Assembly (NCBI GenBank): GCA_963680875.1
Contig: OY804590.1
Location: forward strand, 23,932,640-23,996,639
DNA from: Bathymodiolus brooksi
Lineage: Eukaryota; Mollusca; Bivalvia; Mytilida; Modiolidae
Length of the DNA: 64,000 bases
Reading direction: 5' to 3'
In this document: in pieces, positions 22,266 through 34,140 of the stretch
How positions within the stretch are numbered: the stretch's first letter is position 1
How the letters are laid out: every line of letters begins with the position of its first letter
The notes under the pieces: generated by a model
Told to the model about the DNA's origin: nothing
The model's database searches: none
What the model saw: only the letters and a program-made list of their open reading frames with translations
Made by a program: the position numbers and the translations under genes

Positions 22266-22965
22266 AAAAAGGGCTCGAAACCACGATCTACCACACTTGA
22301 GACGAGCACGCTAACCATTACACCACCGATGAACCCACAATCTACCACACTTGAGACAAGCATGCTAACCATTACATCACCGATGAATCCACGATCTACC
22401 ACACTTGAGACGACCATGTTAACCATTACACCACCGATGAATCCACGATCTACCACACTTGAGACGAGCATGCTAACCATTACACCACCAATGAACCCAC
22501 GATCTACCACACTTGAGACAAGCATGCTAACCATTACACCACCGATGAATCCACGATCTACCACACTTGAGACGAGCATGCTAACCATTACACCACCGAA
22601 GAACCCAAGATCTATCACACTCAAGACGAGCATGCTAACCATTACACCACCGATGAACCCACGATCTACCACACTCAAGACGAGCATGCTAACCATTACA
22701 CCACCGATGAACCCACGATCTACCACACTTGAGATGAGCACGCTAACCATTACACCACCGATGAACCCACGATCTACCACACTTGAGACGAGCATGCTAA
22801 CCATTACACCACCGATGAACCCACGATCTACCACACTTGAGACGAGCATGCTAACCATTACACCACCGATGAATCCACGATCTACCACACTTGAGACGCT
22901 AACCATTACACCACTGATGAACCCACGATCTACCACACTTGAGACGCTAACCATTACACCACCCA
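22266..22965 (-). repeat. Tandem array of about 13 SINE tRNA-like heads (54-bp unit)
   Basis: On the minus strand each unit reads GGTGGTGTAATGGTTAGC (an A-box-like tRNA 5' half), then GTGTGGTAGATCGTGGGTTC and back to the next head. The unit next to the SINE body keeps a complete B box (GGTTTCGAGCC); the others have GGGTTCATC. Thirteen ATCTACCACACTT-type landmarks are spaced about 54 bp; the last two units lack six bases. Because 54 is a multiple of three, long frames stay open on both strands (301 and 228 codons) without being genes. Confidence 0.85.
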
Positions 22966-23096
22966 GCAGCTTCAAAGATTTGACAAAAGAAACCCATTTT
23001 ATACTGGATACATAATGTTTCATAAAATTACCAATATTCAACCACAGGCCGTCCTGGTCGTGATCGTATGGTAGTTTGAAATACACTTATCTATGC

Positions 23097-23295
23097 AATC
23101 AGCGACTATCACCACTAAGGTTGTGAGTTTGAAATCTGCACATGACAAGGTGAGCTCGATACAACATTATGCGATAAAGTTTGTCAGTGACTTGCCACAC
23201 GTCAGTGGTTTTCTCCGGCTTCCTCCACCAATAAAACTGAGCGTTACGATATAACTGAAATATTGTTGAAAGTGGCGTTAAGCATTATAACTAAC
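23097..23295 (+). mobile_element. Mollusc-type SINE remnant
   Basis: Contains a B-box-like GTGAGTTTGAAATC, then CAGTGGTTTTCTCCGGCTTC, CTCCACCAATAAAACTGA and ATAACTGAAATATTGTTGAA ending at GGCGTTAAGC. This 3' module recurs at 62270-62400. I recall it as the conserved tail of SINEs common in molluscs. It is a different family from the three minus-strand SINEs. Confidence 0.68.
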
Positions 23296-23563
23296 CCGAT
23301 ATTCAACTAAAAAGCACTATTGCTGTCTGCAGTATTTAATTGGTCACATGAAGCAAACTGAAGACATTGAAAAAAACAATTTCAAATTAAATCCCTTCAG
23401 TGTCATTGTACTTCTTTCTATACAAGACAGTTATACATGATAATAAAGGAATTGTTAATACTGTCTAAGAGACTAAGATCCTAATGCAGTGTCCTTAATA
23501 AATGACCTACTACAAATATGGCCTTCACCTTGAGCAGTTTTTTCTTGTGTATAACAAAAATAT

Positions 23564-24529
23564 CTATGTGCTATTATATTTCTCTGCCATGATATCTATA
23601 AGATCAGGAAAACTTTTCTTTTGATAATCTTTGATTCTACTTTTCATAGCAATGAACTTTTTTCTCAGGTAATGTGGAGAAGGAAAGATTCCTTTAAATG
23701 ATTCATGCAGTTCAACCCAGTCTATATCTGTTTCTACCTCCAGTTGGGCTTCGGCAGATATTTTTTCAATTAATTGACGTCGATGTTTTTTTCTCCAACG
23801 TATTGTGTCAGTATTTAAATTTTCATGAAATTTTAGACGTCTTATAAATAAAAAATGAATTCTACATTGTTCCTCATGCCGTGAAGGCACTTGTTCGGCA
23901 ACCTTCCTCCACGGAATTTTTAAACATTTTAACTTGGATATATCGTCAACTCCAGTGACATTTTTGAGAGCTGTTACAAGTGTCTGATCTTCATTTTCTG
24001 TCCATTTCCATGAAGCTACCTCCTGAAAAATTGTACGATATTTATCTGTAATAGATTGTGGGTTGCGTCCCATTTTATCTGCAATTTTCTGGGATTTAAA
24101 TCCATATCGCCTGATATATTTTTTCAATTTCTTTATTTCCTTCTTTGAATATGTATCAGTTTTCATGGTCACCCTATGTACCATTCTGTCAAGTTTAGTA
24201 TAACACGAAAATGTAGAACGATTTAATGTCTTTGAAATGTGAACATAGAAACCAGTTCTATGAGCAAATCTAATTATTTCCCTGTTATGTCTTCTGTCGA
24301 ATAATTTGCTAGGGTCAACGATTGACGGGTTCTCCTTAAGATATGACACCCAATTCTCTAGCAATCTATCGGATTCCGACTTTGTCCATTTTCCATGTCG
24401 GTAGAACATTCCTAGTTCTTCCCATTCTTCTGGTGTCTTCCTGGACGTTGAATTTACAGAATGAATGAATGCACATGTTTCTTCATCGACAAATACATCT
24501 CTTCCCTTCAAACGATTAATCTTCTCCAT
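23564..24529 (-). CDS. Myb/SANT DNA-binding protein, TTF1/Reb1-like
   Basis: This is the one frame that looks like a host gene. From the ATG at 24529 it encodes about 321 residues with three Myb/SANT-like repeats. Numbering from an upstream in-frame TTG at 24556, these are residues 55-125 (GKWTKSESDRLLENW), 134-176 (TYSKKEIKKLKKYIRRYG) and 182-238 (WKWTENEDQTLV, then IPWRKVAEQVPSRHEEQC). The spacing and the W-R-K-V-A x6 S-R x4 Q-C end resemble the C-terminal domain of transcription termination factor 1 and yeast Reb1, which bind rDNA terminators. Basic residues dominate the tail. In-frame stops lie upstream, so it is a single exon, an intronless copy, or the last exon of a longer gene (acceptor-like TATATTACAG near 24570). 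Flanked by SINEs. Confidence 0.68.
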   Translation of the reverse strand: MEKINRLKGRDVFVDEETCAFIHSVNSTSRKTPEEWEELGMFYRHGKWTKSESDRLLENWVSYLKENPSIVDPSKLFDRRHNREIIRFAHRTGFYVHISKTLNRSTFSCYTKLDRMVHRVTMKTDTYSKKEIKKLKKYIRRYGFKSQKIADKMGRNPQSITDKYRTIFQEVASWKWTENEDQTLVTALKNVTGVDDISKLKCLKIPWRKVAEQVPSRHEEQCRIHFLFIRRLKFHENLNTDTIRWRKKHRRQLIEKISAEAQLEVETDIDWVELHESFKGIFPSPHYLRKKFIAMKSRIKDYQKKSFPDLIDIMAEKYNST

Positions 24530-24604
24530 ATCACCATCTGCCAATTCGTTCAACAAATTATCTTACTAGGAATCTGTAATATAAAGTTAGTTAGTCAGTG
24601 ATTA

Positions 24605-24965
24605 TTGACACCAAATGAGCAATTTATCAGCTTTATCATGGCAAGAACAAATTACATTCATTGAAATCACGATGATGTCCACTTTGTACTAGCTAGACAA
24701 ACACACTTAAATTATAATTCGATCTTCTATAGTGCTAGTATTACTGAATTGAAACAACAGTCTGCGGGTAGACATGTTGCTCCACTCCGACACATTATCC
24801 TGATACAGAGCCAATCAATCTTTGTCCATATTCCTTAAAGCTGTGTGCTTAGCATAGAAGTAGCACATACCAATTTCAGTCTTTGGTTTCACCCAACACG
24901 GCAACAGGGGCTTATACCCATGATCTACCGCACTCGAGGATAGCACGATAATCATTGCACCATGG
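24605..24965 (-). mobile_element. SINE 2, full-length-like
   Basis: Same family as SINE 1, minus strand. The tRNA-like head is at 24905-24965 (inverse of GGGCTTATACCCATGATCTA and CGATAATCATTGCACCATGG) and the body runs left to about 24605. It has a single head, in contrast to the amplified head of SINE 1. Confidence 0.78.
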
Positions 24966-25313
24966 ACACGGTTCTAAAGTGACACGATAAAACATGTCAT
25001 TTATTTCATCTATATAACCACGTTGTGTATTTTAATAGCCACCACTAACATTGACTGATTTCTGTTGTACAAAGCATCATCATTTCTTGATATTTCATTG
25101 GCCAAAAACAAAAATATTCTGGAAATTGCTACTGTTTTTGGGTGCATTCTTTTTTTATCAATAAAACATTAGGGTCTGACAAGAAACTTGAAACACATAT
25201 ACAATGTATATTTTGTTTTGGCCCAAGGGACATAATTGACAAAATTCAAATGCCGAAATGGCAGTGCTCAGGAATTACAAAATTACAGTTAAAGCTGCAA
25301 AGCCAGGGTAAAG
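24966..25313. other. Spacer without gene
   Basis: No coding sequence or repeat recognised. Confidence 0.4.
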
Positions 25314-25810
25314 CATCTTCGCAAGCCAAGGGTTACGATTCGGGTTCCCCTTCTCTCCACCCTTGGCAGATCTAGAATACATTTTGAGGATTCACGCTTT
25401 AATATTTCATTGGTTACGGCTACCAGTACACGTATCCAATCAGAAGACGTTTTACACGGAGCACATGTTATCGACGAAATGTAAGCAAAGATGCCACTTC
25501 CCGTTTTGGTTCCAATGAAAACATCTTTCCCGTCTGCCAAAGCTTTGAAACTTTTCACTTGGTTGACAGTAAGTGCTTCCAAATTAAATTTATCATCAAT
25601 AAGTTTTTCTTCACTGCACGCTGCCATTTTCAACTCTCCAACATACGTATAACAAAACGATTCTGATTGGCTGGCGATGACGACTATCTAAGGGGCGCAA
25701 CTTCGATAAACCACCAGGTGGCATTGCGCACGAATTTCAAAATGTATTCTAGATCCGCCAAGGGTGGAGAGAAGGGGGACCCGAATCGTAACCCTTGGCT
25801 AGCAAAGATG
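25314..25810. mobile_element. Helicase-capturing TIR element, copy 2
   Basis: 497 bp, ends CATCTTCGCAAGCCAAGGGT and the inverse of CATCTTTGCTAGCCAAGGGT. Flanked by a perfect 8-bp duplication GGGTAAAG (25306-25313, 25811-25818). Interior is the same helicase fragment as at 14899-15427, in the same orientation relative to the TIRs, with a deletion of about 30 bp across the end of the Walker A motif. Right after it (25830-25855) lies another partial copy of a related terminus. Confidence 0.9.
25369..25627 (-). pseudogene. Captured helicase fragment, copy 2
   Basis: The frame starts at ATGGCAGCG (25627) and runs open: EEKLIDDKFNLEALTVNQVK, SFKALADGKDVFIGTKTGSG, then diverges to IFAYISSI where a short deletion has replaced the lysine and the SLSYESIP part. 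It continues open through the right TIR. It lacks the stop and the frameshift of the 15082 copy, so the two copies are broken at different places and the captured piece was probably intact in their common source. Relation to RecQ-like helicases is inferred from the motif context. Confidence 0.72.
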
Positions 25811-25825
25811 GGGTAAAGAGGATGG

Positions 25826-25860
25826 GATGTGGATTGCAACCCTTGGCTAGATATGATGGG
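25826..25860. mobile_element. Solo terminus related to the helicase-bearing element
   Basis: The inverse of this stretch reads CATCATATCTAGCCAAGGGT, close to the TIR of the adjacent element but clearly a different version. No matching partner end was found nearby. Confidence 0.5.
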
Positions 25861-26087
25861 GTATTGAAAGGGAGACATATGTATACACACATGCATACAG
25901 AAGAGGAGAATACATTACCGATTTTCAAATAAATTATTTATTTTCTCCCAACTGTCTAAATAACTAATACATGTAGTCGAAAAATAAGTTTATTTAAAAG
26001 TTGGGAAATCTCCCAAAATGAAAATAGTCGAAAAAGTAGGCACACAAAAAAATATAGTAATTATGGTATGTCATACATTGTACATTA

Positions 26088-26199
26088 TTACATGGCATTT
26101 TTCATATCATACCCTTTATCAGCCCGAGAGCTGATAGGCTCAAGGGATGATATATGAACAAGGGCTAATAAAGGGTATGATATGAAAAATGACATGTTA
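26088..26199. mobile_element. Short palindromic MITE, copy B
   Basis: Same element as at 82-218. Its loop lacks about 16 bases present in copy A. Flanks match copy A, so it was already in place when the segment duplicated. Confidence 0.7.
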
Positions 26200-27440
26200 T
26201 GATGTGTTTATCATATATACTTCAAGAGGAAATAACTGATTTGTACCAAAATGTTTAGTAATTTTGGCTAGAATTAAATACATGTATATAGTTATAGAAC
26301 AAGAAAATTATTGTTTTAATACACAAATCCAATAAATGCATGTTTTTTAAGCACTTTCAGTATCATAAGAGAGAAATTGGTAGTTAATAATTTTCTGTGT
26401 ATATATTTCATAAAACAGTTGAATCCGCCATGTCTGTAAACACAGTTTTCCGAAAATTCACGAAGTGAACTTACGGACATTAACGGAAAGGCATGTAATA
26501 ACATTCCAGAAGCAGTTAATAAACTTGCTTTATCAGCCCACTTGGACCATTCTTGTGAAACTGGGTGAAATAAACATGACTCCTCTTATTATTCTAAAAG
26601 TTTTATTACAGGGTAAACTTTTAGCTTTATCATCTACGTAACAAGTATATGATAATCTGCATTTGGAAGTGGAGATAGTATTTGTTTGTTCTACTTCAAT
26701 AGTGAAGTTAGGAAAGAAAGACAACTCTAGCTAAAAAGTCAAATTTATATTTCTTCATCCAATGTTGTTTGTCTTGTAAGTAACATGTGTTATGAAAAAT
26801 TGATTGTGGATGAGCATGAGTGACCCATTATTAATTTATCAAACCTGCTGGTCCTGGAAACCAATTTACAAACTAGAGGCTCCTAGGAGCCTGTAATCGC
26901 TCACCTGGCTCAAAGTTGGCCCCAAAAGAGAAAAGCCATAATTATTGCTAAGTATATGGAAGATTCTGTAGTCAAATCCAATGACATACTACTGAAAGAT
27001 AATTTAATAAGGAATCTAAAGAAAAAACTGCATCAAAATCAGACAAAAAATAAACATTCTATAACTGAAAGTATGTTTGCTTTAAATTGCATGGGTAACT
27101 GCTTTCACAGACTCACAGTAGAAAAGTTTTAAGCATTTAACCCATGGTCCTATGTAAAAACTATGTCTGCTGATGGCGACAATCTCGCATGCAGGTTGCA
27201 TGGGCTCACCAGACACAATTCTGAAAGGGGACCACTAATGACCATATCACAATAGTTTGGGCCCCACTGGCCCAGCAGTTTCAGAGGAGATAATTTTTAG
27301 GTGAATTTTTGCGAATCTTCTATTTTTAGCAATGGCCACCATCTTCTTTGGTGGGCGGGGTTGTCGGATATAATTCTGAAAGGGGACCATCTAAAGACCA
27401 TTTCACCATAGTTTGGGTCCATTTGACCGGGCAGTTTCAT

Positions 27441-30400
27441 AGTACATGTACCGGTACATCAGTCGATAGACCCGGACGTGTCAGAAAACCTCTCTGTCAG
27501 TGTTACCATATATTTTCCAAGCGAAATATGTCAGAAATAAGAAAATAAACGAAAATAAATTGGTGGGCGGTACCACGACATGCGGTACCATATAGGGTCC
27601 TGTCTACGAGCACCTGTGATAATCTCAACTGAATCGGAAACAAGATAACCCTGATTCGATAGGGGAGATAACTCCATTGATAGTTTCGATTTATGGTAAG
27701 CCAGGAATAAATTCATTAAAACATAGAAATGGTCAGAGTAACTTTGATTAAAAACTGTCAACAAAAAAAGTCAACTGAACACTATTTACACAAATTATAA
27801 CTTCAATGATCACAAGTTTATGTTTTGTAATGAGGACACACAATTATTGTATCCTTTCTTACAACTCGTTGTGGAACATAAAATTTCAGGTGTACCCAAT
27901 GTTCACACAGATGGCACTGAGCCCAGTTGACAAATTCTATGTATTATTGGGTCTTTAATGCAGCTGGTTCAACTACTCCATAAATACAACAGGGTTCATT
28001 GTCCTCAACAGAGTCATCAAATGAAAATTCTTCAATTTCAGTTTCAATTGTTGGTATACTCCCTTCCTATGATATCGCGGGTTCTACGGTATCACAGTAT
28101 TTATTTTGTCTGTTCCTATGCACTGCAGCGCCACCCGCCAGCCGTTCTATTTATATATTCATAAACACAACAGTCACATTTATCGGAACGTCTGGTCATT
28201 CTGTCCAAATGTCTAGAATTTTGGCAAGTACACATATTTTTATCTTTTCCTTAGAAATAGCAGACATTTTTATTTTACCCTGATACCATGCTTTATAAAA
28301 TGTCCAATAATTAAACCATAGTTGTCATAATTCGTCTGCTATTTTTTAGAAATGTCGTCCGTTTGTTTGTTTGATTTAAACCCGATTTGAGATTTTTGGT
28401 GTTATTTTAAGTTACTTTCTAGACCGACAAAGTTGATGGAAAAATTAAGCTATGAAAACATATTTTTGGTACTTTTAGTAAATTGTGAAAAAATCAACGT
28501 TGTTTTAATTAGTCTAAAAGACTCTTGAGTATATGTGCTATGTAACTATGCATGAATTTATAGTTATTTGAACAAATTGATGATCATTTGTGACATGTAC
28601 GTATATAAATAAATATATAATGGCGATAAATTTAAGTGTCCACGTGACATTGCGTGTAAGCTAGACTAACCAACATAACGTTACATCATATTGACTCAAC
28701 TTCGTTACATTTGTTATTTCAAAGAAACTTTATGCATTATTTATTAAATGTGATAAATTATCAAGATTTTCTTTATGGTATAAGTTTGCAAGATATTCAC
28801 CTTGATTTAGTATAAACGATGTCTTGATTTGTCAAACATTGTGTCCCATAACATTAATTTTGCAATTACCGGTATATCATATATAGGAAACCATTTCTGG
28901 GAGGTACATCGGCATTGTCATAGGGAAAAGTGGTGACGTATCTTTAAACAAATTCAAAGAATAAAATGAATTGTCGGGGAAAATTACAAACACACACACA
29001 TACAAAATGAAACGAAAAAAAGAAAGACAGAAAGAAATGAAAACAAATAATAAATAAATAAGATGTAAAAAGATATTATTCATGCTCTGAAATACAGATA
29101 TGATAACCATTGACCTAATGAAGTGATTTTGAACAATAAAAATAACTGATACTGATAGGTGTCAACAACTAATTTGAAGCCATGCAGAACAAACAATACA
29201 TACATACTAATTTATTACTGTATTGTTCAAAGAAATTTTACATTTAATCAGGTGTCAAACAATGAAAGTGAACAAAGAAATTTTACACATTTAATCAAGT
29301 GTCAAACAATGAAAGTGAACAAAGAAATTTAACACATTTAATCAAGTGTCAAACAATGAAAGTGAAGGCATACATAAATATCAAACACGTCAAGAGAGCA
29401 TGTTAATTACGAGGAAGTACCCATGAACAAACCTTACAACATCCAAAATACGAATATTTGCAATGGTATTTTCCATATTTCATTTTTTAAAGCACTATTA
29501 ATAAATGAGAGCGAAACGACCCGAGGCGAACCGACCCGGATTCATATATTCGAGGTATTTATACACAGGTCTCTTTATACATTGTGCAGTATCCGAAATT
29601 CGATAAGAACCTAACTTCGATAGGTCAGTATTTTTAGTGTCGCAATCGGATACTGGTGATGTCATCACCCGAAACTTTTTGTTTATTTTTCATCGTATTT
29701 ATATGATACATATATCATAGCTGGATGTAAAAAAACATATCAACCACACTGAGCATATAAATGACATGTTATAAATATATGTACTGTGTTAGCAGTAGAC
29801 ATTTTTTTTATTAGCCACTGTGGCTAATGGGTAATAATTTCTTTTAGCCACACTCAATTTCAGTTAGCCACACTAAATATAAACAAAGAGCATAAAACAG
29901 TTGAAAGTTCAAAACTTTATTATTTAATTAACTAACAATAATAATGCATATATCATCATGATCAACAACAAACTTTGAACATTAGATAAACAGAACATTT
30001 AATATTCGTATGATTTTGTTGTTTTTTGCTGTGTGGGGCCGTTGACGTTGCCAAAAAAGGATAAAATAGATCTTTGGCGCTTGGCCATGCTTGACCTTCT
30101 TGTAAGTTGTTGTCAAATAATTTACCGGTGTTAGATTCAAGCGTAGACAGAAGGACAGACAGAATAAAGCGTAATTTAGGAAACCAGTCAGTTGGTAACT
30201 AAATTTGAAATTATTTCCGGAATAGGACCCGGATAATGTTATTTCAACTGAAAAAACCACCGGAAATAATCAATTTGACTCGCTTTTTAAAATCATTTTG
30301 GATATTATACATCGATCAAATCATTGTCTATAACACGTTTTATTCGAAGTTGACTTAAGTACATAATAAAAGATCGTTGTCAGATGCACGCTCTAAAAGT

Positions 30401-30621
30401 TTTTTGTTCGCCAGTGTGGCTACTGCTACACAAATTATCCTCGCCGTTATATTCGCAAAATGCGACGTGGCGATCGTCTACCGCTAACACAGATGTTATT
30501 GTATCTTTGTCTTTGAGTTTGTTAAACATGTTATGTTTTAAATAATTATATATGTGAATATTCATGCCCCTCGTGGGCCCACAATTGGTAAATAAAAGTA
30601 TCTGGTATAGAACGACCTAGT
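27441..30621. other. 3.2 kb specific to copy B, no recognised gene
   Basis: Replaces the minisatellite region of copy A (1490-2619). It includes a GATAGGGGAGATAACTCC motif (27657-27675), a 57-bp tandem triplet (29227-29367), and TTAGCCAC/GTGGCTAA words at 29812-29865 with a related GCCAGTGTGGCTA near 30411. Several short frames exist but none has features I recognise. Confidence 0.5.
29227..29367 (+). repeat. 57-bp tandem repeat, 2.5 units
   Basis: Near-identical units carrying AAAGAAATTTTACACATTTA and GTGTCAAACAATGAAAGTGA. Confidence 0.88.
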
Positions 30622-31488
30622 GTTGACGTCTACCACAAGTAAACAAAAATCGAGAAAATGTCTTTCAGAGAGGCGAGTAACTTATTTTATTCATCCTAGA
30701 CTAGAAAAACTATGTTTTCACTAATATCATTTTGATTTGAACGAAAATCGTTACTTTTCCTCATGAAAACTTAATTAGAATCCACTGAAATGTCACTGTC
30801 TTGATCATCTACATCTATGCTAATATATTCTAAAAATAGAACATAGTGGAATCCCTGTCCAAAAATAAAACGTATGGAAAGCCAAAGGTGTCATATTATG
30901 AAATTGTTCAAATGACGTTCAGATGCATCTTTAAAGAATGACAACTTACAGAAGTGAAAATAATGTGCTAGCAATGAAAAACTAATTAAATCTATGATTT
31001 TTTTGGTAAGTTTATATCTGTATATTTATTTTTTTTAAATTAAGCCTTTTTTTCCATTAAAAAACTCTCGAATTTTATCAACTACAATCAAAGGTCATCT
31101 CGAGGCTTCATAAAATATTTCATTTTTCTACATTTCTAGCAGTCTGCAATTTTTGAAAAAATATATACTTCACAGACACAGTATCTTCGAACTTGGTGAT
31201 TAGTGTCGACATTTTTTGGGCCGAGATATATCGGAGACGATATTTTTTTGGGCCGAATGAGTTGAAATTATCTCCCCTATCGAAATTAGGATACGCCATT
31301 TTCTTTCAGGTAAAAACAACAACACACTTCATAAGATTGACACTAGTCAGGTGTCAAACTGTTTTTTTGTACAGTTAAACAACTATATTAGTAATTTAAG
31401 TTTATTAAAGTATTTCATACAAAAAATCTACGGGAAGCGTGACAAAAGCCAACAAGTTGTTACGTTATCGAAATTTGGTAACGGCAGG

Positions 31489-32167
31489 GGTAGCATCCCA
31501 AATTGCCGATTCCCAGTTTGCCGAATCCCAAATTGCCGAGTCCAATTAGCCGATTCCCAAATTGCCGACATATGAAAAATATTGTTATTGCAAGTAGAAT
31601 AATGCTTCTAATTTATGAAGGAATATTGTAAATAATTAAATTAATATTTCTTTTGAAATGGTCCGACATACAAGGGAGTTTAGATTATAGCATTCGAGCT
31701 CAATGTCAAAAGGATATACGGTGGATTAGTCCTGCAGACAACCATGATTTCTGTCAAGATGAAGGATGCCAAGAAATAATTTCAAAACATATGCTCTGTG
31801 AATAATAACTAGCATAAACATATGAGAATACACATGTAAATAGGGTCCCAAATTTTGCATTTGAGCGAGACTTAGTAAAACTCTAAATAAACATTTACTT
31901 ATTTGTAGTTTATTTCCATTGTTCTTCAATTATTTGAGTAATGAGGATCGGCATCTCCTATTCATCAGTGCATTTGATTTGATTATGCCAATTTATGGTT
32001 TTTCTTATTAAAATTGCACAAAAAATTACTGCTTTCAATAAAATATGTACACATCATCAATATTTTTTTTAAATAAAAAATAATATTATGAAACTTTGTC
32101 ATTTTTAGCAAAAGTCGGCAATATGGACTCGGCAATATGGGATTCGGCAATTATCTGGTACTAATTC
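31489..32167. mobile_element. 679-bp MITE with repeated subterminal motif
   Basis: Inserted in copy B with an 8-bp duplication ACGGCAGG/ACGCCAGG (31481-31488, 32168-32175); copy A has the empty site at 6361-6368. Both ends carry repeats of CCCAAATTGCCGA or its inverse (four at the left, three at the right), next to GGTAGCATCC and the inverse AGTACCAGATAATT. The middle is AT-rich without a transposase. The 8-bp duplication fits hAT-type mobilisation. Confidence 0.85.
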
Positions 32168-32701
32168 ACGCCAGGATACCCCATGCGGTTGAAAAGAATA
32201 GGGATTTGTGTCATTTTCTGCGATGATAGTTATCAGATGCTGTGAATTTAATCTATCAATATCTAGTCTATATCAATGATAATATTATCTATCAACTTTG
32301 ATTACCTTTAAACCTGGGATTATATGGTAATGCTTGTTAAAAATTTCACACACGTTCAATTTTTTTGTACTAAGTTAAAGGGACGTAACTCCGTAGGGGT
32401 GAAACAAAAACATGTACGGATTTTTCCGATATCAAAAGAAGTAGTATTTCGAAGTCTCACAAGCTCCGCAATATAGAAGAATTCTCAGTTCTATGCATCA
32501 ACAACAACACCGCAACAATTTGATGAGCTATGTGCAATCATAGTACCAGTCTTTCAGAGCGTGTGCTGTAATTTGTTGTTTTGACATATAGATCTATCTG
32601 TCTTTCAAAGGGTGAATAGAACACTGTATAATTGGTTATCCAGAGTAATATTACTCACAGTTGTTCTTGAATGAAAGATATAAAGGGTGTGTTCTGAATT
32701 C

Positions 32702-33809
32702 CAAGCAATTGCTATTGGTAAAAAAACACAATCTAAAAATATTTCTTTTAATTTAAATGGTAATATTATAAAAACTGAGGATGAAGTTAAGCTCCTTGGA
32801 GTAACAATTGATTATGAATTAAAATTTAACTCTCACATCACAAATATCTGTAGAAAAGCTTCTAGGCAACTTAATGTATTAAAAAGAATGGGCAAATATT
32901 TAAATAGATTAGGCAAATTAACTATATATCGCTCATTTATTCTATCAAACTTTAATTTACTGCCCAGTAATTTGGCATTTTTTGTTCTGAAGCCAATACT
33001 AAAAAGATGGGAAAAAAATTCAAGAGAGAGCACTAAAATTTATATATAATGAAAACCACTCCACATATGAAGAACTTCTGGCTAAATCAAAATTACCTTC
33101 TCTAAAAATTAGGCGTATACGTACAATAGCCATTGAAACATTTAAAATTATAAATAAGGAAACCCCTCAATATCTACATGATCTTGTAACTTTAAAAAAT
33201 AATGAATATAATTTAAGGTACAGCAATACAGCACATATACCAACAGTCAAGACTACCCGGTATGGATTGAACTCTTTTAGATACTATGCTTCAAAAACTT
33301 GGAATGAGCTGCCAGACCATTTCAGGAAAGAAACATCTTTCAATCAATTTAAGAGTTTAAACTCTTGGAATGGCAGCTCATGTCACTGCAGCTTCTGTGC
33401 ATGATTTTAAATTATTTTCATACTTTTTTGCTTTATTTTTTAATATTTTTAGATATAGATGCATGTGATTTTAAAAATTTTGATTTCTATTTGTCTCATT
33501 TTATCCATGCTTTTTGTTTATTCACATCAATATATAATGTGCTTTTAAATTATGCTTCTGCTACTGCTGTGTTTTAAATTGCTTTCATATTCTAATTTGG
33601 TTTGAAATTTCATAGAAAATTTTAATATGACAATGTTTTTTTTGTTTTTTTTTTTAACAAATATTGTGTGCATGTTTTTGTTTTATTATTTGTATATGCA
33701 TATTCTTATGTCGGATTTAAAAGCTCATTAGAGCTTGTGTTGTAATGTGTGATGTTTTCCGACTTTAAATAAAGCTTATTGTATTGTATTGTATTGTATT
33801 GTATTGTAA
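32702..33809 (+). pseudogene. LINE delta, 5'-truncated 3' end
   Basis: C-terminal region of an ORF2 from a Jockey/CR1/L2-group LINE. It reads EVKLLGVTIDYELKFNSHI, ICRKASRQLNVLKRMGKYL, then after a frameshift near 33015 ALKFIYNENHSTYEELL, TRYGLNSFRYYASKTWNELP and a Cys/His end SSCHCSFC. The 3' UTR has CCGACTTTAAATAAAGC and a (TATTG)n tail at 33776-33808. Copy A lacks it (7035-7060), with about 26 target bases lost in B. Too short to be autonomous. Confidence 0.88.
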
Positions 33810-33862
33810 CTTTAAAGTTGCAATTATTTTCCGAGAGTTACACCACGGGTTGATTTGTGCTA

Positions 33863-33971
33863 GAGATTGAACAAAATTCGATGTTTTGATAAATTTGCAA
33901 TCCACTCAGCTTTAGGCATGTCTTGCATTTCCAACCATTTTCTTATTTTGAAAGATATACATAAAAATTAA
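33863..33971 (-). pseudogene. About 110-bp insertion with a short coding-like fragment
   Basis: Copy A lacks it (near 7115). On the minus strand an open piece of about 33 codons reads KIRKWLEMQDMPKAEWIANL. It could be part of another mobile-element ORF, but I cannot name the family. Confidence 0.35.
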
Positions 33972-34140
33972 TCATATATTTGGAAATAATGATTAAACAA
34001 CATTATTAAGAAAAAAACTGGGTCACGGATCACTGTAATCGGGCGGTTGTATCGAGAAACAGATACGGTGTTGAAAAAACTGTTGATACTTATAAAATAT
34101 GATAAATGCAATACAATTTTATGTTTGTCTTCAAGAAATA

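Noticed and set aside
22266..22965. CRISPR-like regular repeats
   Set aside because: Units are contiguous without unique spacers, the DNA is animal, and the unit is tRNA/SINE-derived.
22181..23086. Long overlapping ORFs on both strands (301 and 228 codons) that look like a repetitive protein
   Set aside because: They are produced by a 54-bp tandem repeat, a multiple of three, derived from a SINE tRNA-like head.
22266..24965. Genuine tRNA genes at the tRNA-like sequences
   Set aside because: No complete acceptor stem or cloverleaf is visible and each is joined to SINE sequence.
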